Shown here: positions 1 through 5,738 of the stretch, piece after piece
How the letters are laid out: the number at the start of each line of letters is the position of its first letter
How positions within the stretch are numbered: position 1 is the stretch's first letter
Assembly (NCBI GenBank): GCA_900547835.1
Contig: URIJ01000054.1
Span: forward strand, 1-11,570
Direction of reading: 5' to 3'
DNA: 11,570 nucleotides
Source: an uncultured Collinsella sp.
GTDB taxonomy: Bacteria > Actinomycetota > Coriobacteriia > Coriobacteriales > Coriobacteriaceae
Program-made: the position numbers and the translations under genes
The notes under the pieces: generated by a model
Told to the model about the DNA's origin: nothing
The model's database searches: none
What the model saw: only the letters and a program-made list of their open reading frames with translations

Positions 1-83
1 AGCCTTTCGACGGCCTCGACGTTTAGGGAAATTGCCCTCGTTTTACCGTGCTTATCCTGATGCTCGATATATTCGGCGTCCAT
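1..83 (-). CDS. Partial gene downstream of the integrase, unknown function
   Basis: An open frame starts with ATG at 83 on the minus strand and runs off the left edge of the window. About 27 residues are visible, beginning MDAEYIEHQDKHGK and rich in charged residues. The ATG shares one base with the integrase stop (TGATG), and a GGTGAGG stretch about 4 bases upstream can serve as its ribosome binding site, so translation is probably coupled to the integrase. It belongs to the integrative element. I do not recognise the protein. A small DNA-binding or accessory protein of the element is possible, but nothing visible proves it, and a chance open frame cannot be ruled out with so few codons. Confidence 0.4.
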   Translation of the reverse strand, partial: MDAEYIEHQDKHGKTRAISLNVEAVER

Positions 84-1285
84 CACGCCTCACCGCTCGA
101 CAAAACGGCTTGCATGGTCTGGGCCGCGCGTTGCTTGCCCTCGGCTGTCGCGTCGGCGTAGATGTTGAGCGTCATGGCCGCGTTGGAGTGCCCCATAGAC
201 GCAGAGATAGCCTTAATGTCCACGTGGGCGGCTACTGCCATGGTCGCGAACGTGTGCCGCAGGTCGTGGAACGTCGGGCGGGTTCCCCTCGTCCCTTTCA
301 GCTCCAGCGCCTCGGCAAGGTTGCGCCACCTCTGCCAAATCGTGTTGGGGCGCATGAAACCGCCGCGAATGTCGCCGAGCACGTAGAGCGCCCCGGTAAA
401 CGGCACGCCCGCAGCGAGGCACGCGGCCTCCATCTCCTCGCGCCGCGCCACGAGATCGGCGGCAAGCTCTGAGCCGAAATACACCGCGCGGGCGCTGCCG
501 TCGTTCTTGGGGTCTTTGGCGTAGAACCTCGTCCCGTCGCGGCCTATGCTGTCCTCCACCTTCAGCACGCCGTTATCGGTATCGACGTTGGCCCACCTGA
601 GGCCGCATATCTCGCCCTCCCTCATGCCCGTGTATAGGGCGATTTTCACCCCGAGCATAGCCGGGGTCATGCCCGCCACCCTGAGTACCTCGCGCACGGT
701 TCGCACGCCCTCGGCGGTAAGCGAGTTGGGGCGCGGGCGTCCGGCCTTGGGCGGCTTGACGCCTCGGGTCGGGTCTTTGCCCAAGAGGTCGGTATCGACG
801 GCCTGATTGCACGAAGACCGTAGCAGCGTGAGCGCCTTTTTCATCGTGCCGGGGGCGTACGTCTCGCCCATCTTGGCAACCCACGCCCTCACCATGTCCG
901 GGTTGAGATCGGAAAGCGCCACCTCCCCGAGCAGCGGGGAAATGATGTTGTCGAGCAGACGCCCGTACTCGTTGAACGTTGACGGGTCGATGCTCGGGCG
1001 CTTGCCGTCGATATAGCGGCGAACGTAGGCGGCCACGGTGAGTACCGTCTCCGGGTCGAACCCCAGAACCGCCAACGCCGCGCCCTCGCGCTGCCTCTGG
1101 TTCCACTCGGCCTCCATGGCCGCGCGCCACTCCTCAAGCTCTTTCTGGGCCGCGCGTTTCCCGGTGGCCTTGAGGGCCTTGGTCGTTTTCCTCCTCGCGC
1201 CGTCCTCGTCGATGTATTTCAGCGCCGCGCGGTATTTCCCGCCCCTGCTTTCGAGGTTCGCGGCTATGTAGTGCGTGTACTCCAT
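83..1285 (-). CDS. Tyrosine recombinase / integrase of an integrative element
   Basis: A 400-residue phage/ICE-type integrase that would catalyse site-specific insertion and excision of the element. Residues 1-60 form a basic arm-binding-type N-terminal domain (GKYRAALKYIDEDGARR), about 82-175 the SAM-like core-binding domain, and about 190-390 the catalytic domain. All catalytic residues are visible: R222 in YTGMREGE, a lysine in KDPKNDGSAR (257 or 260), H340 and R343 in FHDLRHTFA, H366 in MGHSNAAMT, and the nucleophile Y376 in NIYADA. I chose the ATG at 1285 because GGAG lies 7 bases upstream. An in-frame ATG at 1369 would add 28 residues read through the leader repeats and has no good binding site. 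The gene points away from the tRNA-Gly fragment at 1433-1477, with about 150 bp between them, the usual int-att arrangement. It looks intact and functional. Confidence 0.95.
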   Translation of the reverse strand: MEYTHYIAANLESRGGKYRAALKYIDEDGARRKTTKALKATGKRAAQKELEEWRAAMEAEWNQRQREGAALAVLGFDPETVLTVAAYVRRYIDGKRPSIDPSTFNEYGRLLDNIISPLLGEVALSDLNPDMVRAWVAKMGETYAPGTMKKALTLLRSSCNQAVDTDLLGKDPTRGVKPPKAGRPRPNSLTAEGVRTVREVLRVAGMTPAMLGVKIALYTGMREGEICGLRWANVDTDNGVLKVEDSIGRDGTRFYAKDPKNDGSARAVYFGSELAADLVARREEMEAACLAAGVPFTGALYVLGDIRGGFMRPNTIWQRWRNLAEALELKGTRGTRPTFHDLRHTFATMAVAAHVDIKAISASMGHSNAAMTLNIYADATAEGKQRAAQTMQAVLSSGEA

Positions 1286-1294
1286 GCGTGCTCC

Positions 1295-1350
1295 GTAGAC
1301 CAAAACGTAGACCAAATGTAGACCAAATAGCGTGTACTGCTTTGGTCTAC
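1295..1350. repeat. Three direct copies and one inverted copy of GTAGACCAAA
   Basis: GTAGACCAAA occurs at 1295-1304, 1307-1316 and 1318-1327 (spacing 12 and 11 bases, about one helical turn), and as its complement TTTGGTCTAC at 1341-1350. All four lie between the probable integrase transcription start (about 1351) and its ATG at 1285. Helical phasing and position suggest a protein binding site: either integrase arm-type sites of the attachment site, or operators for a repressor of int. The sequence alone does not decide between these. Confidence 0.75.
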
Positions 1351-1357
1351 GTTGCAC

Positions 1358-1366
1358 ATTATGGCA
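1358..1366 (-). promoter_or_regulatory. Probable integrase promoter, extended -10
   Basis: On the minus strand TGCCATAAT reads as an extended -10 box (TG, one base, then CATAAT, five of six matches to TATAAT). No convincing -35 lies at 16-18 bases, which is common for extended -10 promoters. Transcription would start near 1351, just before the GTAGACCAAA repeats, so anything bound to the repeats would block early transcription. Confidence 0.4.
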
Positions 1367-1432
1367 CATAACGCGCGTTTTACCTGCAACGATAGCAACG
1401 CTTTTTATCTCTTTGAACTATTGTGTGTAAGA

Positions 1433-1477
1433 TTCCCAAGCTGACACTCGCGGGTTCGAGTCCCGTTGCCCGCTCCA
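1433..1477 (+). pseudogene. 3' half of tRNA-Gly(CCC); attachment-site copy
   Basis: From the anticodon loop on, this is a normal tRNA-Gly: loop TTCCCAA with anticodon CCC at 1435-1437, stem strand GCTGA, variable loop CACTC, T arm GCGGG-TTCGAGT-CCCGT (1450-1466), acceptor strand TGCCCGC (1467-1473), discriminator T as expected for glycine, and encoded CCA. The 5' half (acceptor GCGGGCA, D arm) is absent: the bases upstream (ACTATTGTGTGTAAGA) do not fit. It is therefore a truncated copy, best explained as the att site left by integration, with the crossover probably in or near the anticodon loop. Confidence 0.85.
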
Positions 1478-1485
1478 AAAAAAGT

Positions 1486-1520
1486 AAAAGCACGACACCG
1501 CTTCGGTGTCGTGCTTTTTT
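1486..1520 (+). terminator. Intrinsic terminator of the tRNA-Gly locus
   Basis: A perfect 15-bp stem (AAAAGCACGACACCG at 1486-1500 with its complement at 1504-1518), a CTT loop and a run of six T. It lies 8 bases past the encoded CCA and is the original tRNA terminator, now separated from the 5' half of its gene by the element. Confidence 0.9.
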
Positions 1521-1531
1521 CAATAAAGTGC

Positions 1532-1668
1532 CGGGACTCGAACCCGCCAGGGTGCGAGCGTTAAATAAACGCGAAGCGTTTATAGCGAGCAGGCAAGGTC
1601 GCCGATAGGCGACCGCAGCCGGTGCGTATTTGCGAAGCAAATGCGCAGACGTCCCGTTGCCCGCTCTA
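1532..1668. repeat. Three-hairpin module with tRNA-Gly T-arm and tail copies
   Basis: Order of parts: 1532-1547 is an exact inverted copy (16 bases) of the tRNA-Gly T arm at 1450-1465. Hairpin 1 is at 1565-1583 (ATAAACGC, loop GAA). Hairpin 2 is at 1597-1614 (GGTCGCC, loop GATA). Hairpin 3 is at 1624-1646 (10 bp with one T-G pair, loop GAA). Finally 1651-1668 repeats the tRNA-Gly 3' tail at 1460-1477 with one mismatch (CTA for CCA). No protein-coding frame is credible here. The same order of parts follows tRNA-Lys at 10404-10535, with conserved GCAAGG before and CCGCAGC after hairpin 2. Confidence 0.75.
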
Positions 1669-1711
1669 CCGGGCGCGGGAGACATGGGGACGGCTAATTC
1701 AACAAAGTCTT

Positions 1712-1799
1712 CCCCTTCGGCTTCGTGAAGCTGAGGGGCTCGCCTGAAGCCGGTGCGGATTTGCGAAGCAAATGCGCAGACGTCCTCATGGTCGCTCCA
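1712..1799. repeat. Shortened relative of the hairpin module with another tRNA-like tail
   Basis: A hairpin at 1712-1738 (CCCCT/AGGGG outer and GCTTC/GAAGC inner pairs) is followed by 1750-1785, which matches 1619-1654 in 35 of 36 bases and so repeats hairpin 3 with its flanks. The end, 1782-1799, reads like a tRNA 3' tail: T-stem strand CCTCA, acceptor strand TGGTCGC, T, CCA. It is not the tail of tRNA-Gly(CCC) or of tRNA-Lys. The tRNA it came from is not in the window. Positions 1669-1711 show nothing recognisable. Confidence 0.65.
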
Positions 1800-1851
1800 A
1801 TTCCAAAATGTTAGGTTAATGCCTACTGCCCATACTTGCACCTGCGCACGG

Positions 1852-1857
1852 TACAAT
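1852..1857 (+). promoter_or_regulatory. Probable purB promoter, -10 box
   Basis: TACAAT (five of six matches) lies 44 bases before the purB ATG, in a GGTACAATGG context close to the tRNA-Lys -10 (GGTACAATGC). No good -35 is visible at the right distance. The leader then has a small inverted repeat, GTTGG at 1859-1863 with CCAAC at 1871-1875, that could be an operator or a leader hairpin. No purine riboswitch is recognisable. Confidence 0.45.
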
Positions 1858-1901
1858 GGTTGGGTTACGACCAACGTGCCAATAACCAAAAAGGAGCCGC
1901 T

Positions 1902-3248
1902 ATGATCGATCGCTATACCCGCCCGGAGATGGGACACATCTTCTCCCTCGAGAACAAGTACGCCATTTGGCAGGAGATCGAGGTTCTGGCCTGCGAGGCC
2001 CAGGCGGAGCTCGGCAAGATCGGTATTTCCAAAGACGAGGCCCAGTGGATCCGCGACCATGCCAACTTTGAGAAGGCGAAGGTCGATGAGATCGAGGAAG
2101 TCACGCGCCACGACGTCATTGCCTTCCTGACCAACATGAAGGAATACATCGATGCCGATGTTCCCGAGGGCGACCCCAAGCCCAGCCGCTGGGTTCACTA
2201 TGGCATGACCAGCTCCGATCTGGGCGACACGGCCCTGTGCTACCAGCTCACCCAGGCCTGCGACCTGATCATCGAGGACGTCAAGAAGCTCGGCGAGATT
2301 TGCAAGCGTCGCGCCTTTGAGGAGCGCAACACGCTCTGTGCCGGCCGCACTCATGGCATCCACGCCGAGCCGATGACCTTCGGCATGAAGTTTGGCTCTT
2401 GGGCCTGGGAGCTCAAGCGCGATCTGGATCGTCTTGAGGACGCCCGCAAGAATGTTGCCTTCGGTGCCATCTCGGGCGCTGTCGGCACGTACAGCTCCAT
2501 CGAGCCGTTTGTCGAGGAGTATGTCTGCGAGCACCTGGGTCTGGTTCACGACCCGCTGTCCACGCAGGTTATCAGCCGCGACCATCACGCCTATCTCGCC
2601 GGCGTTCTCGCCACCACCGCGGCCACCTGCGAGCGCATCGCTACCGAGGTCCGCAATCTGCAGAAGACTGATACGCTCGAGGCCGAGGAGCCGTTCCGTA
2701 AGGGCCAAAAGGGCAGCTCCGCCATGCCGCACAAGCGCAACCCCATCACCATGGAGAAGGTCTGCGGTCTGTCGCGCGTCGTGAAGTCCAACGCCCAGGT
2801 TGCCTTCGATAACGTCGCCCTGTGGCACGAGCGTGACATTTCGCACTCCTCTGCCGAGCGTGTCGCCCAGGCCGACAGCTTCATCGCCCTCGACCACATG
2901 TTCCAGTGCCTCATCCGCGTTATCGACGGCCTGCAGCTGTACCCTGCCCGCATGATGGCCAACCTCAATAAGACCCGCGGCCTCATCTTCTCCTCCAAGG
3001 TGCTGCTCGCCCTCGTCGACACGGGCATCACCCGCGAGGACGCGTACGCCATTGTGCAGGAGAACGCCATGGCAACTTGGCACGAGGTACAGGATTGTGT
3101 CTCCGGCCCCACCTTTAAGGAGCGTCTCGAGGCCGACCCGCGCTGCACCGTCAGCCAGGAGAAGCTCGACGAGATCTTTGATCCGTGGGACTTCCTCACC
3201 CGTATCGACACGGTCTTTGATCGTCTGGAGCAGCTGAGCTTCGAGTAG
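1902..3248 (+). CDS. purB: Adenylosuccinate lyase
   Basis: A cytoplasmic homotetrameric lyase of the fumarase/aspartase superfamily. It removes fumarate from SAICAR (giving AICAR) and from adenylosuccinate (giving AMP). The protein has 448 residues, normal for the bacterial family. Visible motifs: TRHDV at 68-72 with the conserved His70, YGMTSSDLGDT at 100-110, GRTHGIHAEP at 148-157 with the catalytic His151, and the superfamily signature SSAMPHKRNP at 272-281 on the flexible serine loop. I chose the ATG at 1902 because AAGGAG lies 5 bases upstream and the family begins MIDRYTRPEM. An in-frame start at 1836 lies upstream of the probable promoter. It appears to be a single-gene unit. purC, another enzyme of the pathway, lies 4 kb away on the same strand. 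Confidence 0.97.
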   Translation: MIDRYTRPEMGHIFSLENKYAIWQEIEVLACEAQAELGKIGISKDEAQWIRDHANFEKAKVDEIEEVTRHDVIAFLTNMKEYIDADVPEGDPKPSRWVHYGMTSSDLGDTALCYQLTQACDLIIEDVKKLGEICKRRAFEERNTLCAGRTHGIHAEPMTFGMKFGSWAWELKRDLDRLEDARKNVAFGAISGAVGTYSSIEPFVEEYVCEHLGLVHDPLSTQVISRDHHAYLAGVLATTAATCERIATEVRNLQKTDTLEAEEPFRKGQKGSSAMPHKRNPITMEKVCGLSRVVKSNAQVAFDNVALWHERDISHSSAERVAQADSFIALDHMFQCLIRVIDGLQLYPARMMANLNKTRGLIFSSKVLLALVDTGITREDAYAIVQENAMATWHEVQDCVSGPTFKERLEADPRCTVSQEKLDEIFDPWDFLTRIDTVFDRLEQLSFE

Positions 3249-3274
3249 GTTCGGGCATAACGTTAGCTTTTTAG

Positions 3275-3312
3275 GGCGCTTTGCTGGTAATGTGTGTTGC
3301 CGGCAAAGCGCC
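3275..3312. other. Long hairpin between purB and the TSCPD gene
   Basis: GGCGCTTTGCTGG at 3275-3287 pairs with CCGGCAAAGCGCC at 3300-3312: 13 bp with one T-G pair and a 12-base loop. Neither strand has a T run after the stem, so it is not a standard intrinsic terminator. It may protect the purB 3' end, act as a weak or Rho-independent-like stop, or be a protein site. Confidence 0.6.
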
Positions 3313-3315
3313 TCG

Positions 3316-3342
3316 TTGCATTTAGGGAAAGACGGGGATAAT
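3316..3342 (+). promoter_or_regulatory. Possible promoter for the TSCPD-lipoprotein pair
   Basis: GATAAT at 3337-3342 is a good -10 box, 35 bases before the ATG. TTGCAT at 3316-3321 could be a -35, but the 15-base spacing is short. Confidence 0.4.
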
Positions 3343-3376
3343 AGTCGTCTCGAATAACATTCTGAGAGGGGATCGC

Positions 3377-3640
3377 ATGATTTCGTTTGATTACAAGCCT
3401 CAGGGCGTGTGTGCTCGCAATATTCACCTTGATCTTTCCGATGACGGCAACAAGGTGATGGGCGTTGAGTTTACCGGCGGCTGCGACGGCAATCTCAAGG
3501 CTATCTCCAAGCTGGTCGAGGGCGCTCCTGCCGATCGCGTAATCGAGGTTCTCGCCGGTAATACCTGCGGTATGAAAAAGACCTCCTGCGCCGACCAGCT
3601 TACACGCGCTATCGAGGCCGCTCGCACCGAGATCGCCTAA
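3377..3640 (+). CDS. Small TSCPD-domain protein (TIGR03905-like)
   Basis: An 87-residue protein that is entirely one TSCPD domain. Features: GVCARNIHLDL at 10-20, EFTGGCDGNLKAIS near 31-44, and the terminal NTCGMKKTSCADQL, a variant of the name-giving TSCPDQL motif with Ala in place of Pro. Four cysteines (about 12, 36, 64, 71) sit at the conserved places and could bind a metal. The domain is known both as a free small protein and at the C-terminus of B12-dependent ribonucleotide reductases, but the free protein has no established function. AGAGGGG upstream of the ATG is a good binding site. Its stop overlaps the next start (TAATG), so it is probably cotranscribed and coupled with the lipoprotein gene. 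Confidence 0.85.
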   Translation: MISFDYKPQGVCARNIHLDLSDDGNKVMGVEFTGGCDGNLKAISKLVEGAPADRVIEVLAGNTCGMKKTSCADQLTRAIEAARTEIA

Positions 3641-4851
3641 TGGGTATCGCCGATCACATCAAGAACGGAATATCGCGTCGCGGCTTTGTACTCGGTGGGG
3701 CTGCCGCGGGCGCTGCCACGGTGCTTGCCGGATGCTCGAAAAAAACGGGCACCAGCGATGATGCCGCCGGCGAGCCGCAGGTTATCAAGGACGATTCCAA
3801 GATCATCTCGATTACGGATGAGTACGAGGCAGTCGACATCGATCTTGAGCCGGCGGCGTCGTGGACGCTGCCTCTGGGTACGCTGCTGTACTACTGCGAC
3901 GGCGATTACGCCGCGGCGATGATGGCGCCCGCATCGGCGCTGCACGCCAACACACTCGGTGTGCTCAACCTGGGTGATGGCTCGCTTACCACATTAATCG
4001 AGGATCCTATCGAGGGCACGGGATATGCATTCTACGATGTCCGTGCCGGCGACGGCGTATTCGCGTGGGTTGAGATGAACTTTGCCAATTCATCGTGGAA
4101 GCTCTACGCTCAAAATCTGTCGGGCGCTTCGCTCTCTGGCGACGTGGTTGAGCTCGATCGAGGTGGCAAGGACTATGATCCGCCCCTGTTTACGGCGTTC
4201 GGGTCATCGGTCATCTGGTATAAAATGCCTTCGGCAGGCGGCAATAAAACGAGTAGTGATTCGTTTTGCTATCGTCGCTCGCTTGATGAATCCAAGGCCG
4301 AGGTAATTTGGAAATCGACGGGCCGCTTTGCATCGGCCCCGCGCGCGAGCGACGGCATTTTGACCATCTCGCCGCGTGTCCGCAACGACGAGGGCGTCTA
4401 CTACGGCATAACGGCAATCGATCTGACCGACGGCAACAACACCAAGCGTGCCCAGTTGGTCCTCCCTTCGTCAGTTTCGCCTTTCGAGGCCGTATATATG
4501 GGCGATACCTTCGTGTTTTCTATCGAGGCGGCCTATAGTGGCGTGGGCAGCCTGGGCAATATGGGCACGTATATCGGTAATGAGGGAGGGCCGTACCTCT
4601 TCCTGTCACGCGAGCCGCTCGCATGTGCGGCTGGCAAGAAGAATAAATACCTTGTTAAGGTACAGGCGTCGCATTTCCTGATCGACACCTCTGCCAAGAC
4701 CTATGGCTCGCTGCTGTCGCCCGACCGCGCTTTGGAGTATGGCGATTATCCAGCTACGGCGGGAAAATCGGACTCATTCCTTACGTACGCCACGGTGCGC
4801 AACAGCCAGGGTATACCAGAGACGGTCACTGCACGCCTATTCTCTCTTTAA
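3640..4851 (+). CDS. Tat-exported lipoprotein of unknown function
   Basis: A 403-residue protein. The N-terminus has a twin-arginine motif SRRGFV at 12-17, a short Ala/Gly-rich hydrophobic stretch, and a lipobox LAGC with the lipid-bearing Cys32, so the protein should be folded in the cytoplasm, exported by Tat and anchored on the outer face of the membrane. The rest has no membrane segments and shows spaced beta-rich blocks with W, Y and DG turns (for example GDGVFAWVEM, SSVIWYKM, DGILTISP, DTFVFSIE), suggesting a beta-propeller-like fold; that is inference. I see no catalytic motif. The ATG shares one base with the TSCPD stop and has little binding site of its own, so translation is likely coupled. 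A substrate-binding or envelope role is possible, but no ligand can be named. Confidence 0.8.
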   Translation: MGIADHIKNGISRRGFVLGGAAAGAATVLAGCSKKTGTSDDAAGEPQVIKDDSKIISITDEYEAVDIDLEPAASWTLPLGTLLYYCDGDYAAAMMAPASALHANTLGVLNLGDGSLTTLIEDPIEGTGYAFYDVRAGDGVFAWVEMNFANSSWKLYAQNLSGASLSGDVVELDRGGKDYDPPLFTAFGSSVIWYKMPSAGGNKTSSDSFCYRRSLDESKAEVIWKSTGRFASAPRASDGILTISPRVRNDEGVYYGITAIDLTDGNNTKRAQLVLPSSVSPFEAVYMGDTFVFSIEAAYSGVGSLGNMGTYIGNEGGPYLFLSREPLACAAGKKNKYLVKVQASHFLIDTSAKTYGSLLSPDRALEYGDYPATAGKSDSFLTYATVRNSQGIPETVTARLFSL

Positions 4852-4910
4852 GCTTAGAGGGGTTAAAAAGGCGCCAACAGGGGAATAAACGCGTTGTAAT
4901 TGTGAGTACC

Positions 4911-4949
4911 GCCCGCCGAGCTGCCGCGTCATAGCGGCATCTGGCGGGC
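4911..4949. other. Hairpin between the lipoprotein and response regulator genes
   Basis: Outer stem GCCCGCC/GGCGGGC (4911-4917 with 4943-4949) and inner stem GCCGC/GCGGC (4923-4927 with 4934-4938), loop GTCATA. No T run follows on either strand. It sits just before a TAAAAT box (4960-4965) that may be the -10 of the regulator gene, so it may insulate the two units. Confidence 0.55.
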
Positions 4950-5004
4950 TCAGGTGCGTTAAAATGGGCTTGTTCTTAGCTAATTGAGACAGGGGGGCCG
5001 TGTT

Positions 5005-5727
5005 ATGGCTTCAGATGCAAAAAAGATTCTGCTGGTCGAGGATGAGAAGGCAATCCGTGACGCCGTCGCTGCCTATCTCGAGCGCGAAGGCTACTGGGTT
5101 GTGGGCGTCGGCGACGGCCAGTCCGCGATCGAGGAGTTCGAGAAGCATCAGTTCGACCTGGTCGTGCTCGACCTTATGCTCCCCAAGATCCCCGGCGAGC
5201 GCGTTTGCCGCACCATTCGCGATACCTCGGATGTCCCCATCATCATGCTGACGGCTAAGGGCGAGATCGAGGACCGTATTATCGGTCTTGAGCTCGGCGC
5301 CGACGACTATCTGATTAAGCCGTTCTCGCCGCGCGAGCTCGTCGCCCGCGTTCGCGCTCTGTTCCGCCGTGCCCATCAGGCCGACGAGCCCGCCGTCGAG
5401 GTACTCGACTTCGGCGATCTGGTCATCGATATCTCGGGCCACAAGATCTTGGTCGAGGGCAAGGAAGTCGATCTGACGGCTTCCGAGTTTAAGCTGCTCA
5501 CCACGCTTGCCCGCCATCCCGGCCGTGTGTATAACCGCATGGAGCTGGTCGAGAAAGTGCTCGGGTATGACTTTGAGGGCTATGAGCGCACCATCGATAG
5601 CCACGTGAAGAATCTTCGCGCCAAGCTGGGCGATGATCCCAAGAAGCCCAAGTGGCTCTACACCGTCCACGGTGTCGGCTATCGCTTCGAGGCTCCGGCC
5701 AAGACCGATAAGTCGGACGAGAAATAG
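5005..5727 (+). CDS. OmpR/PhoB-family response regulator
   Basis: A 240-residue transcription regulator. The receiver domain (about 6-120) has the acidic pair E12/D13, the phosphorylation site D56 in VVLDLMLP, T83 in IMLTAKG and the switch lysine K105 in DYLIKPFSP. The C-terminal winged helix (about 133-229) includes LTASEFKLLTTLARHPGRV, the recognition helix region ERTIDSHVKNLRAKLG, and the closing VHGVGYRFE. I chose the ATG at 5005 because AGGGGGG lies 7 bases upstream; a TTG at 4984 is less likely. The sensor kinase begins 11 bases after the stop, so the two form a two-component system. The signal and targets are unknown; the nearby lipoprotein and purine genes are only candidates. Confidence 0.95.
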   Translation: MASDAKKILLVEDEKAIRDAVAAYLEREGYWVVGVGDGQSAIEEFEKHQFDLVVLDLMLPKIPGERVCRTIRDTSDVPIIMLTAKGEIEDRIIGLELGADDYLIKPFSPRELVARVRALFRRAHQADEPAVEVLDFGDLVIDISGHKILVEGKEVDLTASEFKLLTTLARHPGRVYNRMELVEKVLGYDFEGYERTIDSHVKNLRAKLGDDPKKPKWLYTVHGVGYRFEAPAKTDKSDEK

Positions 5728-5738
5728 GGAAATCACAT

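Larger units (their letters stand above)
1..1477. mobile_element. Right end of an integrative element inserted in tRNA-Gly(CCC)
   Basis: The integrase, its leader repeats and a truncated tRNA-Gly 3' half form a boundary. DNA left of about 1433 belongs to the element; DNA to the right continues with the tRNA's own terminator and then purB, so it is chromosome. Known behaviour of tRNA-targeting integrases predicts that the other end, outside this window to the left, carries a complete tRNA-Gly(CCC) gene rebuilt by the element's copy of the 3' half. Whether the element is a prophage, an ICE or a smaller island cannot be told from this end. Confidence 0.75.

Noticed and set aside
1436..1477. A functional tRNA-Gly gene
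   Set aside because: The acceptor 5' strand and D arm are missing upstream, so no cloverleaf can form here.
1423..1608. 61-codon plus-strand frame over the tRNA-Gly fragment
   Set aside because: It translates the tRNA fragment, the terminator and a hairpin; there is no binding site.
1532..1668. Retron-type RNA or group II intron
   Set aside because: Three hairpins alone are not enough; there is no reverse transcriptase gene in the window and no intron domain V-like structure.
1561..1800. CRISPR array
   Set aside because: The repeats are few, palindromic and unevenly spaced, the spacers are not unique units, and no cas genes are present.
1859..1901. Purine riboswitch before purB
   Set aside because: The leader is only about 40 bases and lacks the conserved three-way junction; only a 5-bp inverted repeat is present.
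1380..3083. 567-codon open frame on the minus strand opposite purB
   Set aside because: It is antisense to a certain purB gene, its residues are low-complexity and match codon-position shadows, and its end crosses the tRNA fragment, giving the RATGLEPA string typical of mistranslated tRNA genes.
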